This document shows positions 19,950-30,937 of a DNA stretch of 64,000 nt, one piece after another (the first letter of the stretch is position 1; every line of letters begins with the position of its first letter). A program made the position numbers and the translations under genes. A model generated the notes under the pieces. The model did not search any database. It was given only the letters and a program-made list of their open reading frames with translations, and was not told where the DNA came from. Origin of the DNA: Gordius sp. MW1 (Eukaryota > Nematomorpha > Gordioida > Gordea > Gordiidae); the NCBI GenBank assembly GCA_964036665.1, contig OZ038530.1:15881001-15945000 (forward strand), given 5' to 3'.

Positions 19950-21170
19950 GATTGCCAACAAGAGTTTACACACATGCTCAAACTCGGCATAATTCAATCC
20001 TCAAAAAGCCCCTGAGTTCTTCGCTGCACATGGTTCCGAAAAAAACTCCAGAAGGTTTGCTACCGTGTGGAGATTACCGAGCCCTTAACGTTCTAACTAT
20101 ACCAGATCGTTACCCATTACCACACCTGCATGATTTCTCGCTCAGCCTAGCAGACACAATCATCTATACAAAAATAGATCTAGTCACAGCTTACCATCAA
20201 ATACCCGTAGCCTTGGAAGATATCGCAAAGACTGCAATAACTACATCTTTTGGTCTTTGTGTTTGCAAATGCCTTTTGGTTTCGAAATGCTGCTCAAACA
20301 TTCCAACGCTTCATTGACCAAGCTATCCGTGGTCTCAATTTTACCTTCGCATATTTGGACGATATTTTAATTGCAAGTACATTAACTAGTGAACATTTAG
20401 ACCACTTACGTAAGGTTTTTACACGATTAAGAGAGTTTGATATAAAAATTAACCTGGACAAGTGTCAATGGGGATGTTCTTCTCTGGATTTCCTAGGACA
20501 TCATTCCCCACAAGGTTTAACGCCAATATCGGAGAAGATCTCGGCCATCAAGAATTTTGCCACCCCGACCACTATGACACACAACCACGTCGTTTCGTGG
20601 GAATGGTAAATTTTTACAGGCGTTTTATACCCAACTCTGCACTCCTTCTACAACCACTGACGGATCTCCTCAACGACACAAAAGGACCATTTGACATGAC
20701 GCAGAGCGCCCACGGCGCATTGATTAAAATAATACTCGATGAAATCTCGACTCTTAATCATTTAGTGGATGGTGCCAACATCTCTATTACAACTGACGCG
20801 TCAAACTCTGCCATCGGAGACGTTCTACATCAGATCGTAAAAGGGGAAATCAGTCCTGTATCCTTTTCCTCCCTAAAATTGAGCAAAACACAAACTCGAT
20901 ATAGTACATTCGGGAGAGAACTGCTAGTAATTTATCTTTCAATTAAACATTACCGACACATTTTAGAAGGTTGCGACTTTACAATTTTTACTGATCACAA
21001 ACCGTTAACTTACGTTCTCACTTTTAAATCCGATAATTACTCGCCGCGCGAAATACGACAATTAGACTATAACTCCCAATTTACTTCAGATATACAGTTT
21101 ATTAAAGGTAAGGCGAATATAGTAGCAGACACTTTGTCCCGAATCGATATCGATTCCATACAACAACCAA
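19950..21170 (+). pseudogene. gypsy fossil: reverse transcriptase and RNase H part
   Basis: The RT palm is recognised by CGDYRALNVLTIPDRYPLPH, KIDLVTAYHQIPV and the catalytic AYLDDILIAS. The connection region then has VNFYRRFIPNSA, and RNase H has TTDASNSAIG and YSTFGRELL followed by FTDHKPLTY. It belongs to a broken element. Confidence 0.85.
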
Positions 21171-21479
21171 ACTCCATTCAACAACCAAACACATCACTCA
21201 CAGAAAGAATTGCTATGACACAAAAACAAGAGCAATACCAACTAGAAGAGCTCGAAAGCCTTAAACTGGAACAACGCTTAATTCCAGGTACAAATTTAAC
21301 TATTACGTGTGATACATCTACATCGACTTCGAGACCTTTAGTACCTAGGACGCTCCGAACACATAGTTTTTAATCAGCTACATGGTTTTTCTCACCCAGC
21401 CTTACGCCCAACACTTAAACTAATCGCCCAACGATTCGTCTGGCCGGGAATGAACAAAGATATACGCGATTAGACAAAG

Positions 21480-22104
21480 CAATGCATGACAAAAATGCAA
21501 GAAATAGACACGTAATATTAAGCCCAGGCGCGTTCGCTGAACCAGACGCAAGGTTTAGCCACGTACATGTAGATCTCATCGGACCCTTACCACATTCTAA
21601 CGGTCACATTTACATTTTTACCGCCGTTGATCGTTTCACTCGATGGCCGATTGCAATTCCCATTAATGACGCAACAGCCGAAACCGTTGCATGCACAATT
21701 TTGACATACCAACATTGGTGTTCGAGCGACATTAACCACGGACCGGGGACCGCAATTCCAATCAACCCTTTTTAAACAGTTATCTATTTTACTCGGTTAT
21801 CATCATATCACTACGACAGCTTACCATCCACAAGCCAATGGGATGGTAGAGCGATTTCACCGACAGCTCAAAAGTTTAATCATGACAAAAGGTGACGTTA
21901 CCCGTTGGTCCGAACTTATTTCCCTTGTACTCCTAGGGATTCGCACATTGTCAAGGAAGACCTCGCCTGTTCAAGCGCTGAGCTGGTATACGGTACTTCT
22001 TTACGACTCCCAGGAGATTTTTTACAACCGTCGGATTGCGACATTAACGCTGCCGATTACATACAACGCAGTCTACAGCAATTTGATGATGTCCGATTTA
22101 CACC
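21480..22104 (+). pseudogene. gypsy fossil: integrase part
   Basis: The integrase catalytic core is indicated by FSHVHVDLIGPLPHSNG, FTAVDRFTRWPIAIP and TTTAYHPQANGMVERFHRQ. The hAT transposon at 22113 sits within this part. Broken element. Confidence 0.8.
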
Positions 22105-22239
22105 TTCCAGACCAGGGTTTCTTTTAGGGGGGAGCCTTGGGCAATTTCAAATACCCCCCCCCCCCGCCCCCCCGCCCCCCCGGAGAGTTTTGATTGAAGG
22201 AAGCATGAACTCAAGTTCCATCATGAAGTCATAAATTAT

Positions 22240-23034
22240 ATTAATAGGCTAAAATTGAAATTCAATAAATTATTTTAATTTGTCAATAAAAAAAATATAA
22301 AATTGGCGAAATTAAATTTTTTTTACAAATTAGGTGGAAATCATTCATAGACATTATTTTTTAACATCTGTGAACCCTAATTTACAATCTTGAAAGTTAC
22401 AAATTATCTTTAATTAAAAAATATCAATAGGTAAATAAACATAAATAAATGCTTTTAGAATTATTAAATCACTATCTTACTTATAAACTTAAAAAGAATT
22501 ATTATTAATAATAGATTCTATTGTTTGTTTTTTATTGATATAATATGCTTATTTTGAATCGCATAAATATAAAAGTACTCTTTTACACTACTTTAGTAAA
22601 AGGAAAAGCCTAATAAAAAATATGGAAATATCATTTAATTTGGAATAATTTTAATTGTGTATGGGTATTTGTGTTTATATAAAATAAGACATGAATATGT
22701 TTGTTTGTAATAGGTAAAGATGGGACTGAATTTAAAAAACTCTTGTTTTATCTCTTACTATGGGAAATTATGGTAATTATTTTTAAGCATTAGATATTTT
22801 AAATATATTTAAGGCAGATATTATTCTGCTTCCAGCAGTGAAATTCACATGAACTCTGAAAGAGGCAAGAAAGATTCTGGTTTTAATATAGAAGTTATAT
22901 ATATATATTTTCATGTTTTAGGTCAAGATGAAAATTGTAATTCTACTGGAGTGGGGAAAACTGTCTCTTCTTTTTCTTATGATAAAAATGCTGGTAATTA
23001 AAATTATGCAAGTTGTTTTTATTTTATTAATATA
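22240..23034 (+). other. hAT 5' non-coding part
   Basis: AT-rich sequence. Near 22910-22995 a TTTTAG is followed by an open stretch reading GQDENCNSTGVGKTV, which resembles the acidic stretch DKDECIGNSTNCSVSE just after the Helitron (27423 on). This may be a small upstream transposase exon or an internal duplication. Confidence 0.3.
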
Positions 23035-23235
23035 CTAGCTGTGCCCGGCCAAGCGTTGGGCTCAGTCCTTCAGTGGTTAAATAAATATAACCTATTAATA
23101 AGACTTATCTAAAATGGGGTCATATATGAAATAATTTATAATGTGAAAGGTCCGAATGCTAATGCAAATAAATATCCATAATATTCATTTAAGAGCGATA
23201 TAAAATATTTATTAATAATAATTCATAAGAGTATA

Positions 23236-23385
23236 TGTAATAAATGATTATACAATGTTATTACCTAAACATATTTATATAAAACAACATGGCATTAACA
23301 CGTGACAATGTAATGAATTGCGCATTATTGGCATCTTATGATATATTTGAATAAACTATAAATTGGACTTTGAAGCTTTGTAATA
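23236..23385 (+). repeat. Left terminal repeat of the young LTR element
   Basis: 150 bp beginning TGTAATAAATG and ending GCTTTGTAATA. I see no difference from the copy at 25532-25681. It holds an AATAAA-like ATAAACTATAA near its end. Confidence 0.9.
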
Positions 23386-23386
23386 T

Positions 23387-23417
23387 TGGCGACGAGGATG
23401 GGATTCGAACCCACGCG
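23387..23417 (+). other. Primer binding site matching tRNA-Ser 3' end
   Basis: Starting 1 nt after the left repeat, TGGCGACGAGGATGGG and the following GATTCGAACCCACGCG are complementary to the CCA end, acceptor stem and T arm of tRNA-Ser(GCT), as I remember that tRNA from animals. The match is about 31 nt, well beyond the usual 8-18 nt. Confidence 0.7.
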
Positions 23418-23499
23418 GGAAAATCCCAATGGATTTTAAAAATGTTAGAATGCTCTCGGGTTCGGGTTAAAAAAGTGACCTCGCAACTGAAAAGAATAT

Positions 23500-24640
23500 C
23501 CATGGCTGAATTTAATCCAGAAATTCATTCAATTGAAGATTATCTGTACAATTTAGATGCCATCCTAGACATAAAAGGAATTAAATCTAGTCTAATAGTT
23601 AAAAAGAAGATAGTTTTGGCATACATAGGATTACCAATAATCAAGGAACTGAGGGAAATTTTATATCCCATGACTTTAAATGATGCAAAATGGGAAAATC
23701 TTGAAAAGGCCTTATATCAAAGATATCAACAAATAAAAACTATTTTTGCTCATAGGTTAGATTTGATGAACTTAAGCAGATTGCCTGGTGAAAGTATTTT
23801 AGAATTGTCAGAAAGAATTAGAATATGCTTAAGTAAATGTGCATACATGCATGACTTTGATGAAAGAGCCCGAGATCATTTTATTTTTGCCCTTAAATTT
23901 AAACCATTAGAGTTGGAACTTAAGACAAAATATCCTGATACTCTAGATGAGAAAGGCAAGCCCCTTCCTTTAAAAAGAATTATAAATATGGCTTTATGTA
24001 TGGAGAGAGCTGAAGTAGAGACAAATGGTGATTCTGAGGAAAGACTTTTTAAACTAAAACATGACACTAAGAAACAGTTGAATGATCACAACAAGAATGA
24101 TAACAAAACATTATTTAAATGTTCAAGGTGTCTAAAACAACATGCAAAATTTCGTTGTCCAGCCTTTACAGCAACATGCTTCAGATGTCAAAAGAAAGGT
24201 CATTTTGCTATAGCTTGTCGTAGTGTATTAAATCAAATGACTCTCGAAAATGATAATGATGACTCTGGTGATTCTATCAAGCGTGTATGTCAATTATCTA
24301 AACGAGCCACAATAGAGGTTAAATTAAATGGTCAAAATTTCATAATGGAATATGACACGGGGGCTCAGATTAGTCTTATCAACCTTAAAATGTGGAAACA
24401 AATAGGGAAACCCAGATTGACCAAATGTATATCTCCCAAAGCTTATGGTAACCAGCCAGTAGAAACGTTGGGCAAAACATTATTAAATGTCCAGATGGGG
24501 AAAATTAATCATAATTTGACAGCTGTGGTTACAAAGACAGATGATGTCCCCTTGTTTGGATTACCATGGATTATAAAATTCGGATTAAATATTCCACAAG
24601 AAGTAAAAGTTCATCAAAAAATCAGATGCAACAAGTCCGA
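23500..24640 (+). pseudogene. Young LTR element: gag and protease part
   Basis: The gag-like region runs from about 23500, with two cysteine motifs near its end (CSRCLKQHAKFRC and the zinc knuckle CFRCQKKGHFAIAC). It is followed by protease reading EYDTGAQISLI and LFGLPWI. It is part of an incomplete element. Confidence 0.8.
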
Positions 24641-25508
24641 AGTTCCACTGTATTCGTGGAATGTAGCAGAACAGCCTTGGGAACGTATACATATGGACTA
24701 CGCGGGTCCCATAGATGGATATTTTTGGTGCATAGCTGTTGATTCATATTCAAAATGGGTCGAACTCCACCACTACAACGACCATTAAAACCATGCGCCA
24801 ATGGTTTGCAAGATGGGGAGTTCCAAAACAGATCGTTACAGACAACGGTCCTCAGTTTCGAAAATATGAAATGGAACAATTTTGCAAATCTTTAAACATA
24901 AAACACATCAGATCTACGCCATATCATCCAAAAACAAATGGATTGGTGGAAAGAGCTATTAGAACTATAAAGAGCAGATATCAAGCACGCAGGGAATATA
25001 CCAAAGATCCCGAGTCATGTATGCTTGACGTGTTGATGGGGTATAGAATCAGTGAACACTCATCAACTGGGAGAACACCGTCGAAAGTGATGATGGGGAG
25101 AAACCTAAAAACGTCACTCGATTGGATACAATCAACAGTCGGAAATTACATAGAACAAAAGACAGAGAAAAGTGAAAACAGGCAAAGGGACAAAGCTGTT
25201 ACCAGAGAGTTTATTCCAGGTCAGGATGTATAGGTAAAAAATGAGATCAAAAAAGGATGGCGGCTGGGGAAAGTCCTTAGCGAAATGGACCTTATTCCTA
25301 CGTGGTCGATACGATGAATAGAACCGTGAAAAAGCATAGTGACCAGCTAAGGGAACGATACCAGCCAACCAAGAATGTTAGAGAAGAGAGCGATGACGAA
25401 ATAAATTGCGATGACGAAGGCGTTGAAGATATCGTTACAGAAAGCACAGGGCCTCGAAGGTCAAATCGAGAAATACATCCTCCTAAGCGGCTTATTCAAG
25501 AAATTTAG
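24640..25508 (+). pseudogene. Young LTR element: integrase part
   Basis: The integrase core is recognised by PWERIHMDYAGPI, VDSYSKWVE, IVTDNGPQF and STPYHPKTNGLVERAIRT, with an acidic C-terminal tail ending NREIHPPKRL. Part of a broken element. Confidence 0.8.
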
Positions 25509-25531
25509 TTCTAACTATTAGCGAAGGGAAA

Positions 25532-25681
25532 TGTAATAAATGATTATACAATGTTATTACCTAAACATATTTATATAAAACAACATGGCATTAACACGTG
25601 ACAATGTAATGAATTGCGCATTATTGGCATCTTATGATATATTTGAATAAACTATAAATTGGACTTTGAAGCTTTGTAATA
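25532..25681 (+). repeat. Right terminal repeat of the young LTR element
   Basis: Identical to 23236-23385 and followed by the target duplication GTATA (25682-25686). Confidence 0.9.
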
Positions 25682-26164
25682 GTATATAAGCATTAAAATA
25701 TGAAAAGCTTATTATAATGTATGGGTTATAAAGAGCTGTATGAAAATTTTGGCTGAAAGTATAGTGTAAAAAATGTTGTAAATAGTAAAATAAAACCTGC
25801 AAGGGAAAGTTGATGGATAAAGGGTAAATCAATGATAGGATGAAAAATAGGTAATACACGTACAGTATTATAGCTTCTTGTGAATGTTTCGTCAAATTTG
25901 GTTATAACTCTGGCGTAATAAAAAGGGGAGAAATGCTATAATAAATATAAAATCATAGAATTTAAAAGGTGATTATACGCGAGTAAAATCAATTGGCTTT
26001 AATGGTAATTGCTAAAAGTTATGAGTGGATAAATAGAAATGTTAAGCTGCGAAGCATCTCTTACCCGAACCTACAACTCTCTTTATAACGCCTCACTACT
26101 TTTCTGCATGCATAATGCCTTAGAAAGGAACAAATTGCTATAATGCTTGGGGATAGACAATATT

Positions 26165-26300
26165 TTTAGTCATGTTATTATCTGTGTAGATATACAAATT
26201 TTGTGGATTGCCGACGCGCGAACATGCAACATATAATTGTCCGAGACTGGCCTTGAGCTTTGTTAATGGTAATGATATATCTATAACCTGCTAATCCAAC
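26165..26300 (-). pseudogene. Helitron helicase C-terminal fragment
   Basis: On the minus strand the fragment reads GQLYVACSRVGNPQNLYIY, the C-terminal signature of the Pif1-like helicase domain of Helitron RepHel proteins (GQLYVACSRVGKPS.LF). The upstream NKAQGQ-like motif is blurred and nothing before it is coding. The same motif is better preserved at 57859-58125. Confidence 0.65.
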
Positions 26301-26324
26301 TTCGGGTGGAATTTGAGAATGGAT

Positions 26325-26900
26325 AAGGATTGTTGTCAGTAAAGCTCTAAAAACACAAATGTAATTTTCAAATTTGCATTAGAGTTACCTCTTGTTTCAC
26401 AGGGATATAAGAAATTTGAGAATGTTATTTGATGATTATAACCAATCTTCACAGGGATAAAAATTTTAGTTATAAGAATTGTTGTCAGTAAAGCTCTAAA
26501 AACACAAACGTAATTTTCATATTTGCATTAGAGTTACCTCTTGTTTCACAGGGATATAAGAATTGCTAAGGATTGTTGGCAGTGAATCAAATTTGCATTA
26601 GTGAGAATGTTATTTGATGATTATAACCAATCTTCAAGGATTGTTGTAAAGCTCTAAAAACACAAATGTAATTTTCAAATTTGCATTAGAGTTACCTCTT
26701 GTTTCACAGGGAAATGAGAAATTTGAAAATGTTATTTGATGATTATAACCAATCTTCACAGGGATAAAAATTCAAGTTATAAGAATTGATAAGGATTGTT
26801 GTCAATAAAGCTCTAAAAACACAAATGTATTTTCAAATTTGCATTAGTAAGGATTGTTGACAGTGAAGCTCTAAAAACAATTATAAAATTAAGAATTTAA
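26325..26900 (-). repeat. Tandem repeat inside the Helitron
   Basis: Four to five irregular copies of a unit of up to about 150 bp share AAAGCTCTAAAAACACAAA, TTTGCATTAGAGTTACC, CTTGTTTCACAGGGATA and GATTATAACCAATCTTCA. The copies have lost different inner parts. Non-coding; subterminal repeats of this kind are common in Helitrons. Confidence 0.7.
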
Positions 26901-27421
26901 AATTTGAAAATGGTATATATTTGATTATAACCAATATCCGGTTTAGAAACAGGAAATATGATTCTTGATGCGCGCTTTGATTATTATAACAATATTTTCA
27001 CGTCAAACGTTTTGATACGTAAACCTTTAACAGAGCACGCGTCTTTTTTATATTATAAAATTGTTGATGTTTTACGGTTTTTAATTATTTAGTTGTAACA
27101 GATATATATTTAAAAAAATAACCCAAAGGTGAATAAAAATAGTGAAATATGTGACAAAAGATTAGTAGAAAAACATTTAAAACTATGAGCACAACTCTAA
27201 CATAAAATTATAATCGAGATAAGCGTTGTAGCTGACGTCCGCTAGTGCCAACCAAATTAAAAAACATGGTTCCCGCTGTCGTAGTGTGATAGTGTTTACA
27301 AACCTTCTACAATGCTAAGGCAATAATCTGGCCAAATTTGGTGGCAATCGGTTGAGAACATCAAAAGTTATTAGCGCACAAAAAAACGGGACTTAGATTT
27401 TTATATATATATAAATATTGA

Positions 27422-29425
27422 TAAAGATGAGTGTATTGGTAACTCTACTAATTGCTCAGTCTCTGAAAGTAAAAAACATGGGCAAAATTTAAAACTTAAA
27501 CCATCATATAAATTTATTTTCATAGACATCTAAATACAAATGGCTAATTTTTGATGAAGCCTTAGGTGGGGCTTTATGCTCTGTCTGTTCTCTTTACAAC
27601 AAAAACGATTTATTTATTCAACAAAAAACAAAGAGTGTGTTCATTAATGTCCCGTTTACAAATTACAGAAAAGCGACAGGAGAAAGAGGAAAGCTCGACT
27701 GAATACCAAAGAAAGGCAATGGCCTTTGAAAATATGCGCCATAAACACCAACCGGTTCATATTATCCTTAATTATCAATCTGATGCTGAAATTGCGGAAA
27801 ATAAGCAAGCTATTAAAATATTGATGAGAAGTCTATACTTCCTAATCAAGGAAGACGTTTCTTATACAACGAAATATGAAACCATTATAAAAAATTTGAT
27901 GGCCCCCTGCATTTCAGACTTAGCAAAATGGTTAAGTAAACAAAGTGAACGTTCTAAATATTGTAGTAAAGATACCGCCAACGAGTTATTGCAATCAATG
28001 GGCGAGGTTCTTGATAAAATAATAATTGCAAAACTTAAAGGCAAAGATTTTTCTTTAGCAGATGAATCAACCAATATTGCCAACCAATCCGAACTTTCGA
28101 TATGTGTTAGGTATGTCTCTGAGGGTGTGATTAAAGAAAAGTTTTTGTGTATAGTCCCCCCTTTTAAGCACTTGTTCGGATACAATTTTTAATTGTATTG
28201 AAAACCAAATTAATAAAAGGGGCCTCTCTCTATATAACATTGTTGCTTGTGGATTTGATGGGGCCGCAAACTTTTCAGGCTGTATTTCTGGAGTACACAA
28301 ACTGATTTCTAAAAAAAATGGGAGAGATGTCCTTTACATTCATTGCAGAGCCCATGTCTTATCTCTTGTAGTTACAAGTGCAAGAAATAAATTTCCTTAT
28401 GTCAAAAGATTTTTTTATCCTTGAATGACATATAAACTCTTCCATCAGTCACCTAAAAGAGAAAATATTTTTCATTAAACCAACAGATCTTGGAAGAACC
28501 TATTCTCAAGATTCCCCAGCCTACCGATATACGTTAACTCAGTCATTACAATACTCTAAACGCCATTAAAAGAGCTTATGGGTCTATAATGATGACCTGT
28601 GAACATCTCCATAAAGATGGGGCAGATTTAGCCTCCTTAGCAGGAGGCATACTCCTTGAAATGCGGAAATCCAGCTTCTTATTGATGCTTTGTTTGTTAG
28701 TTGAAATATTGGGCACCGTATCTCAATAAAGCAAATGTCTACAAACTAACCTACCACTGGAATCCCTTCCGTCATTAATAACGTCGGGAACGTCTCATTT
28801 AGAATCCATTTATGACAATATAGTCTTGAAAATAATGATTTTTTTAATTATTATGCCTTAATGACAAAAGTATCACTGAAATGTGACATTAGTGAAAATA
28901 AAGCCTGCAAAGACGCTCTGGGAAAGTTTTACTAAGACTGTTATATCTGAAATTAATAATAGGTTTAATTAATCTGCAGTTTAGCTTATTTCAGGATGCT
29001 CATTTTTCCAGAGTTTTGAAAGGCTCCAACAGATCCGAGAATCTGACGTAAAAATGATGTGTCGTCATTTTCGCGACGTTGATGAAGAATATCTTTATGC
29101 CGACATATTCAAATTTCTTGCGGCTACTTTGAATGGATCAGAAACACCTTTAAAATTTATTCAAAAATGCAATTTGGGGTATGAAGAGTTGAAACGGTTC
29201 GGTGCCAAACTAATGACATTACCTTTGACAACGGCAACTGTTGAAAGGTCCTTTAGTGCAATGAACCGAATTATGGTTGCATTAAGAAACAGGCTAGGGG
29301 AGATATCTTTAGACTGTGTGAGAATATCTATAGAAGGGGCTGACCTTCCTACTGAAGAATATCTAGATATGGCGATGAAGGAGTATGCCTTTAAAAAACA
29401 AAGAAGAATTCGGTTACTTTCTTAA
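27422..29425 (+). pseudogene. hAT transposase (ZMYM/TTF-type), broken
   Basis: The N-terminal part before 27700 has a CSVCSLYNKN-like zinc-finger stretch readable in shifted frames. The best open piece (27566-28192) reads KWLSKQSERSKYCSK and FSLADESTNIANQSELSICVRY, the DDE/RNase H start found in DUF4371-type hAT proteins (D in LADESTNI). Fragments follow through 28200-28900. The C-terminal hAT dimerisation domain (29054-29425) is clear: TLPLTTATVERSFSAMNRI, then NRLGEISLDCVRISIEG. Several stops and frameshifts separate the pieces. Its position between the TIRs at 22113 and 29611 supports it as the element's own transposase. Confidence 0.8.
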
Positions 29426-29611
29426 AAGAACACTTGCCCGTTAAAACATTACATGTATTTATTTAGTGATTATGCGTGTATGTATCTATTTATATATCAC
29501 TTATATCACCAGTAAAAATCAGTAAATATTATACAAAATGGTTTAGCAATTAAAATTTCGGAAGTTGAAAATACCCCCCCCCCCGGAGCATTTTTTTTAA
29601 AAGAAACCCTG

Positions 29612-30015
29612 TTCCGGACCATCAAACATCAAACCCTAAATTTCCGACAATTTAATTTTATCCACCCATGTTTTTATAAGGACTGACCGGCTACGCAAAG
29701 CCTGTCCCCCTTATGAAGGACCTTTCAAAGTGATTGAAAAGCATGCTAAATTTTTTATCATAGGTCACAATGGAAGGACGACACCGTCTCGATTGATCGA
29801 TTAAAACCAGCTTTCCTCGAGCCTAAGGTTGATAACCCGAATTGATCAATTGACCCAAATTCACCCAAACCAAACAATCACTCACCGAATCAAAATTTAG
29901 ACCAACCGACAATTATTTGTTCTACAAAACTTAGCGCAACACTTTCTAATCCAACCATTACCAAGTCTGGTCGACAAGTTCACTAACCCAAAAAATTTGT
30001 TAATTTTGTATGAAC
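29612..30015 (+). pseudogene. gypsy fossil: distal integrase/C-terminal part
   Basis: Downstream of the hAT the gypsy fossil resumes. RLRKACPPYEGPFKVIEKH and a following SRLIDRLKP-like stretch are the usual C-terminal integrase motifs, then a TKSGRQVH-like tail. It belongs with the parts at 18.55-22.10 kb. Confidence 0.75.
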
Positions 30016-30937
30016 TCCGTTTTTACCCTGCGGAATATTTGTTGCATTTATTACTGTTTAATTGATTGCTCGCGGCATATTACTTATGTCTACTTCGAAA
30101 CTTAATTGACTCATTTACATTACCTTACTACTTCGCAACGTTAATTGACCTATCACATATAGCTCGCGGATTGACCACTAAATGTTGATTGATTTAATGT
30201 ATTTCAATTAATTCGAAGGCGTGTAAAACACTTCTTTACAACTTACTTTTCTCTCAAACGTTTGACATTTATTGGATATTTAATAAAGTATTTATTACTT
30301 TATAATTTGGTATTTACTTCTCGATACCTACTTTAACAATATTCTATTAATCTTATACTTATTATTAATATTATTTAGTTTCCTTCAACTGCATAATCGC
30401 CATTTAATCCCAGCAATTAATGCACATTCTAGCAGCATATTTAATTTTGAAATTATTAACTTTTCCATTGTTAATAGATTTATGTAAGAGAGCTTTACAT
30501 TCAAATTTATGGGTGGTTAAAGCTTAGTGCTATTTCATAGTAGCTTCAAATTTTTTAATTTTAACTTTATTTTCTAATGGCATCCCTTCCTGATATTCAC
30601 ATTAAACTGCATTCAATTTCCAAAAAAGCTTATATTTTATCTCTTTCGGCCTTAGATAGATAGATAGATAGGGCCGCCCCGACTAACAGTCGTTTTTTCT
30701 TAACGTTTACTCGCGTTAAGACGAGTGAGAGTCTACATCTTTAGAGATGTGTATGAGGGCCTATTGGACTAGATGTCACAATAGTACAGGCTGAGGTGCC
30801 GCAATTCAGTAGGCAGCACACTCGGTTTATATAAACTCATAAGTCAAACAAAAATTTACATACCATCTACGGCAATTACATGAGATAAGAGATAGTTTAA
30901 CTCGTTGGGTTGCACACTGGAACCTGTTTGAATATTG
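30016..30937. other. Unassigned, probably gypsy terminal-repeat region
   Basis: The sequence follows directly after the gypsy coding end, so it may hold its 3' terminal repeat, but no second copy was found to prove it. A GATA microsatellite sits at 30653-30671. A CTAACAGTCG...GAGTGAGAGTCTAC segment at 30680-30740 is GC-richer. Confidence 0.3.
30653..30671. repeat. TAGA microsatellite
   Basis: About five perfect TAGA units. Confidence 0.9.

Larger units (their letters stand above)
23236..25681 (+). mobile_element. Young Ty3/gypsy-like LTR element, incomplete
   Basis: Identical 150-bp terminal repeats (23236-23385 and 25532-25681) are flanked by a perfect 5-bp target duplication, GTATA. A primer binding site follows the left repeat and a purine tract (GCGAAGGGAAA) precedes the right one. 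Visible parts are gag with a zinc-knuckle region, an aspartic protease and an integrase. The copy is broken (about three breaks) and not complete. Identical terminal repeats mean it inserted very recently, into the tail of the Helitron remnant. Confidence 0.9.
23035..27421 (-). mobile_element. Helitron remnant inside the hAT
   Basis: Read on the minus strand, the element ends in GGCCGGGCACAGCTAG followed by T (23035), a CTAG-T 3' end. Its 5' side near 27300-27421 is AT-rich and has the conserved TGGTGGCAATCGGTTGAGAA block. The end at 27421 (TC on the minus strand, next to A) is approximate. Only the last part of the RepHel helicase remains, at about 26165-26300. A young LTR element (23236-25681) sits in its 3' tail. 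A tandem repeat fills 26325-26900. Related pieces are at 7740-7936, 57700-58485 and 59936-60762. Confidence 0.65.
22113..29611 (+). mobile_element. hAT DNA transposon with 14-bp TIRs and 8-bp target duplication
   Basis: The ends CAGGGTTTCTTTTA and TAAAAGAAACCCTG are perfect 14-bp inverted repeats of hAT type. They are flanked by TTCCAGAC (22105-22112) and TTCCGGAC (29612-29619), an 8-bp duplication with one change. Just inside both ends are G/C runs (GGGGGG... and CCCCCC...). The total of 7.5 kb includes an inserted Helitron (23035-27421), so the hAT itself is about 3.1 kb. Transposase remnants are on the plus strand at 27422-29425. The target is the integrase region of the gypsy fossil. Confidence 0.9.
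18539..30015 (+). mobile_element. Ty3/gypsy LTR retrotransposon fossil, split by a hAT
   Basis: An old Ty3/gypsy element with parts in the usual order: gag (about 18.55-19.15 kb), aspartic protease (about 19.45-19.55 kb), reverse transcriptase and RNase H (about 19.95-21.15 kb), and integrase (about 21.5-22.1 kb). The distal integrase/C-terminal part lies at 29612-30015, beyond a 7.5-kb hAT transposon that inserted into it. Signature readings are KLPPFNRLNPRL in gag, IDTGAE in protease, AYLDDILIAS in RT, FTDHKPLTY in RNase H and DRFTRWP in integrase. It is broken, with roughly ten breaks. Its long terminal repeats were not located. It is the oldest layer of the nest, since younger elements interrupt it. 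Confidence 0.85.

Noticed and set aside
23387-23417. Possible tRNA gene fragment (GGGATTCGAACCC)
   Set aside because: Its position right after a terminal repeat shows that it is the primer binding site of the LTR element.
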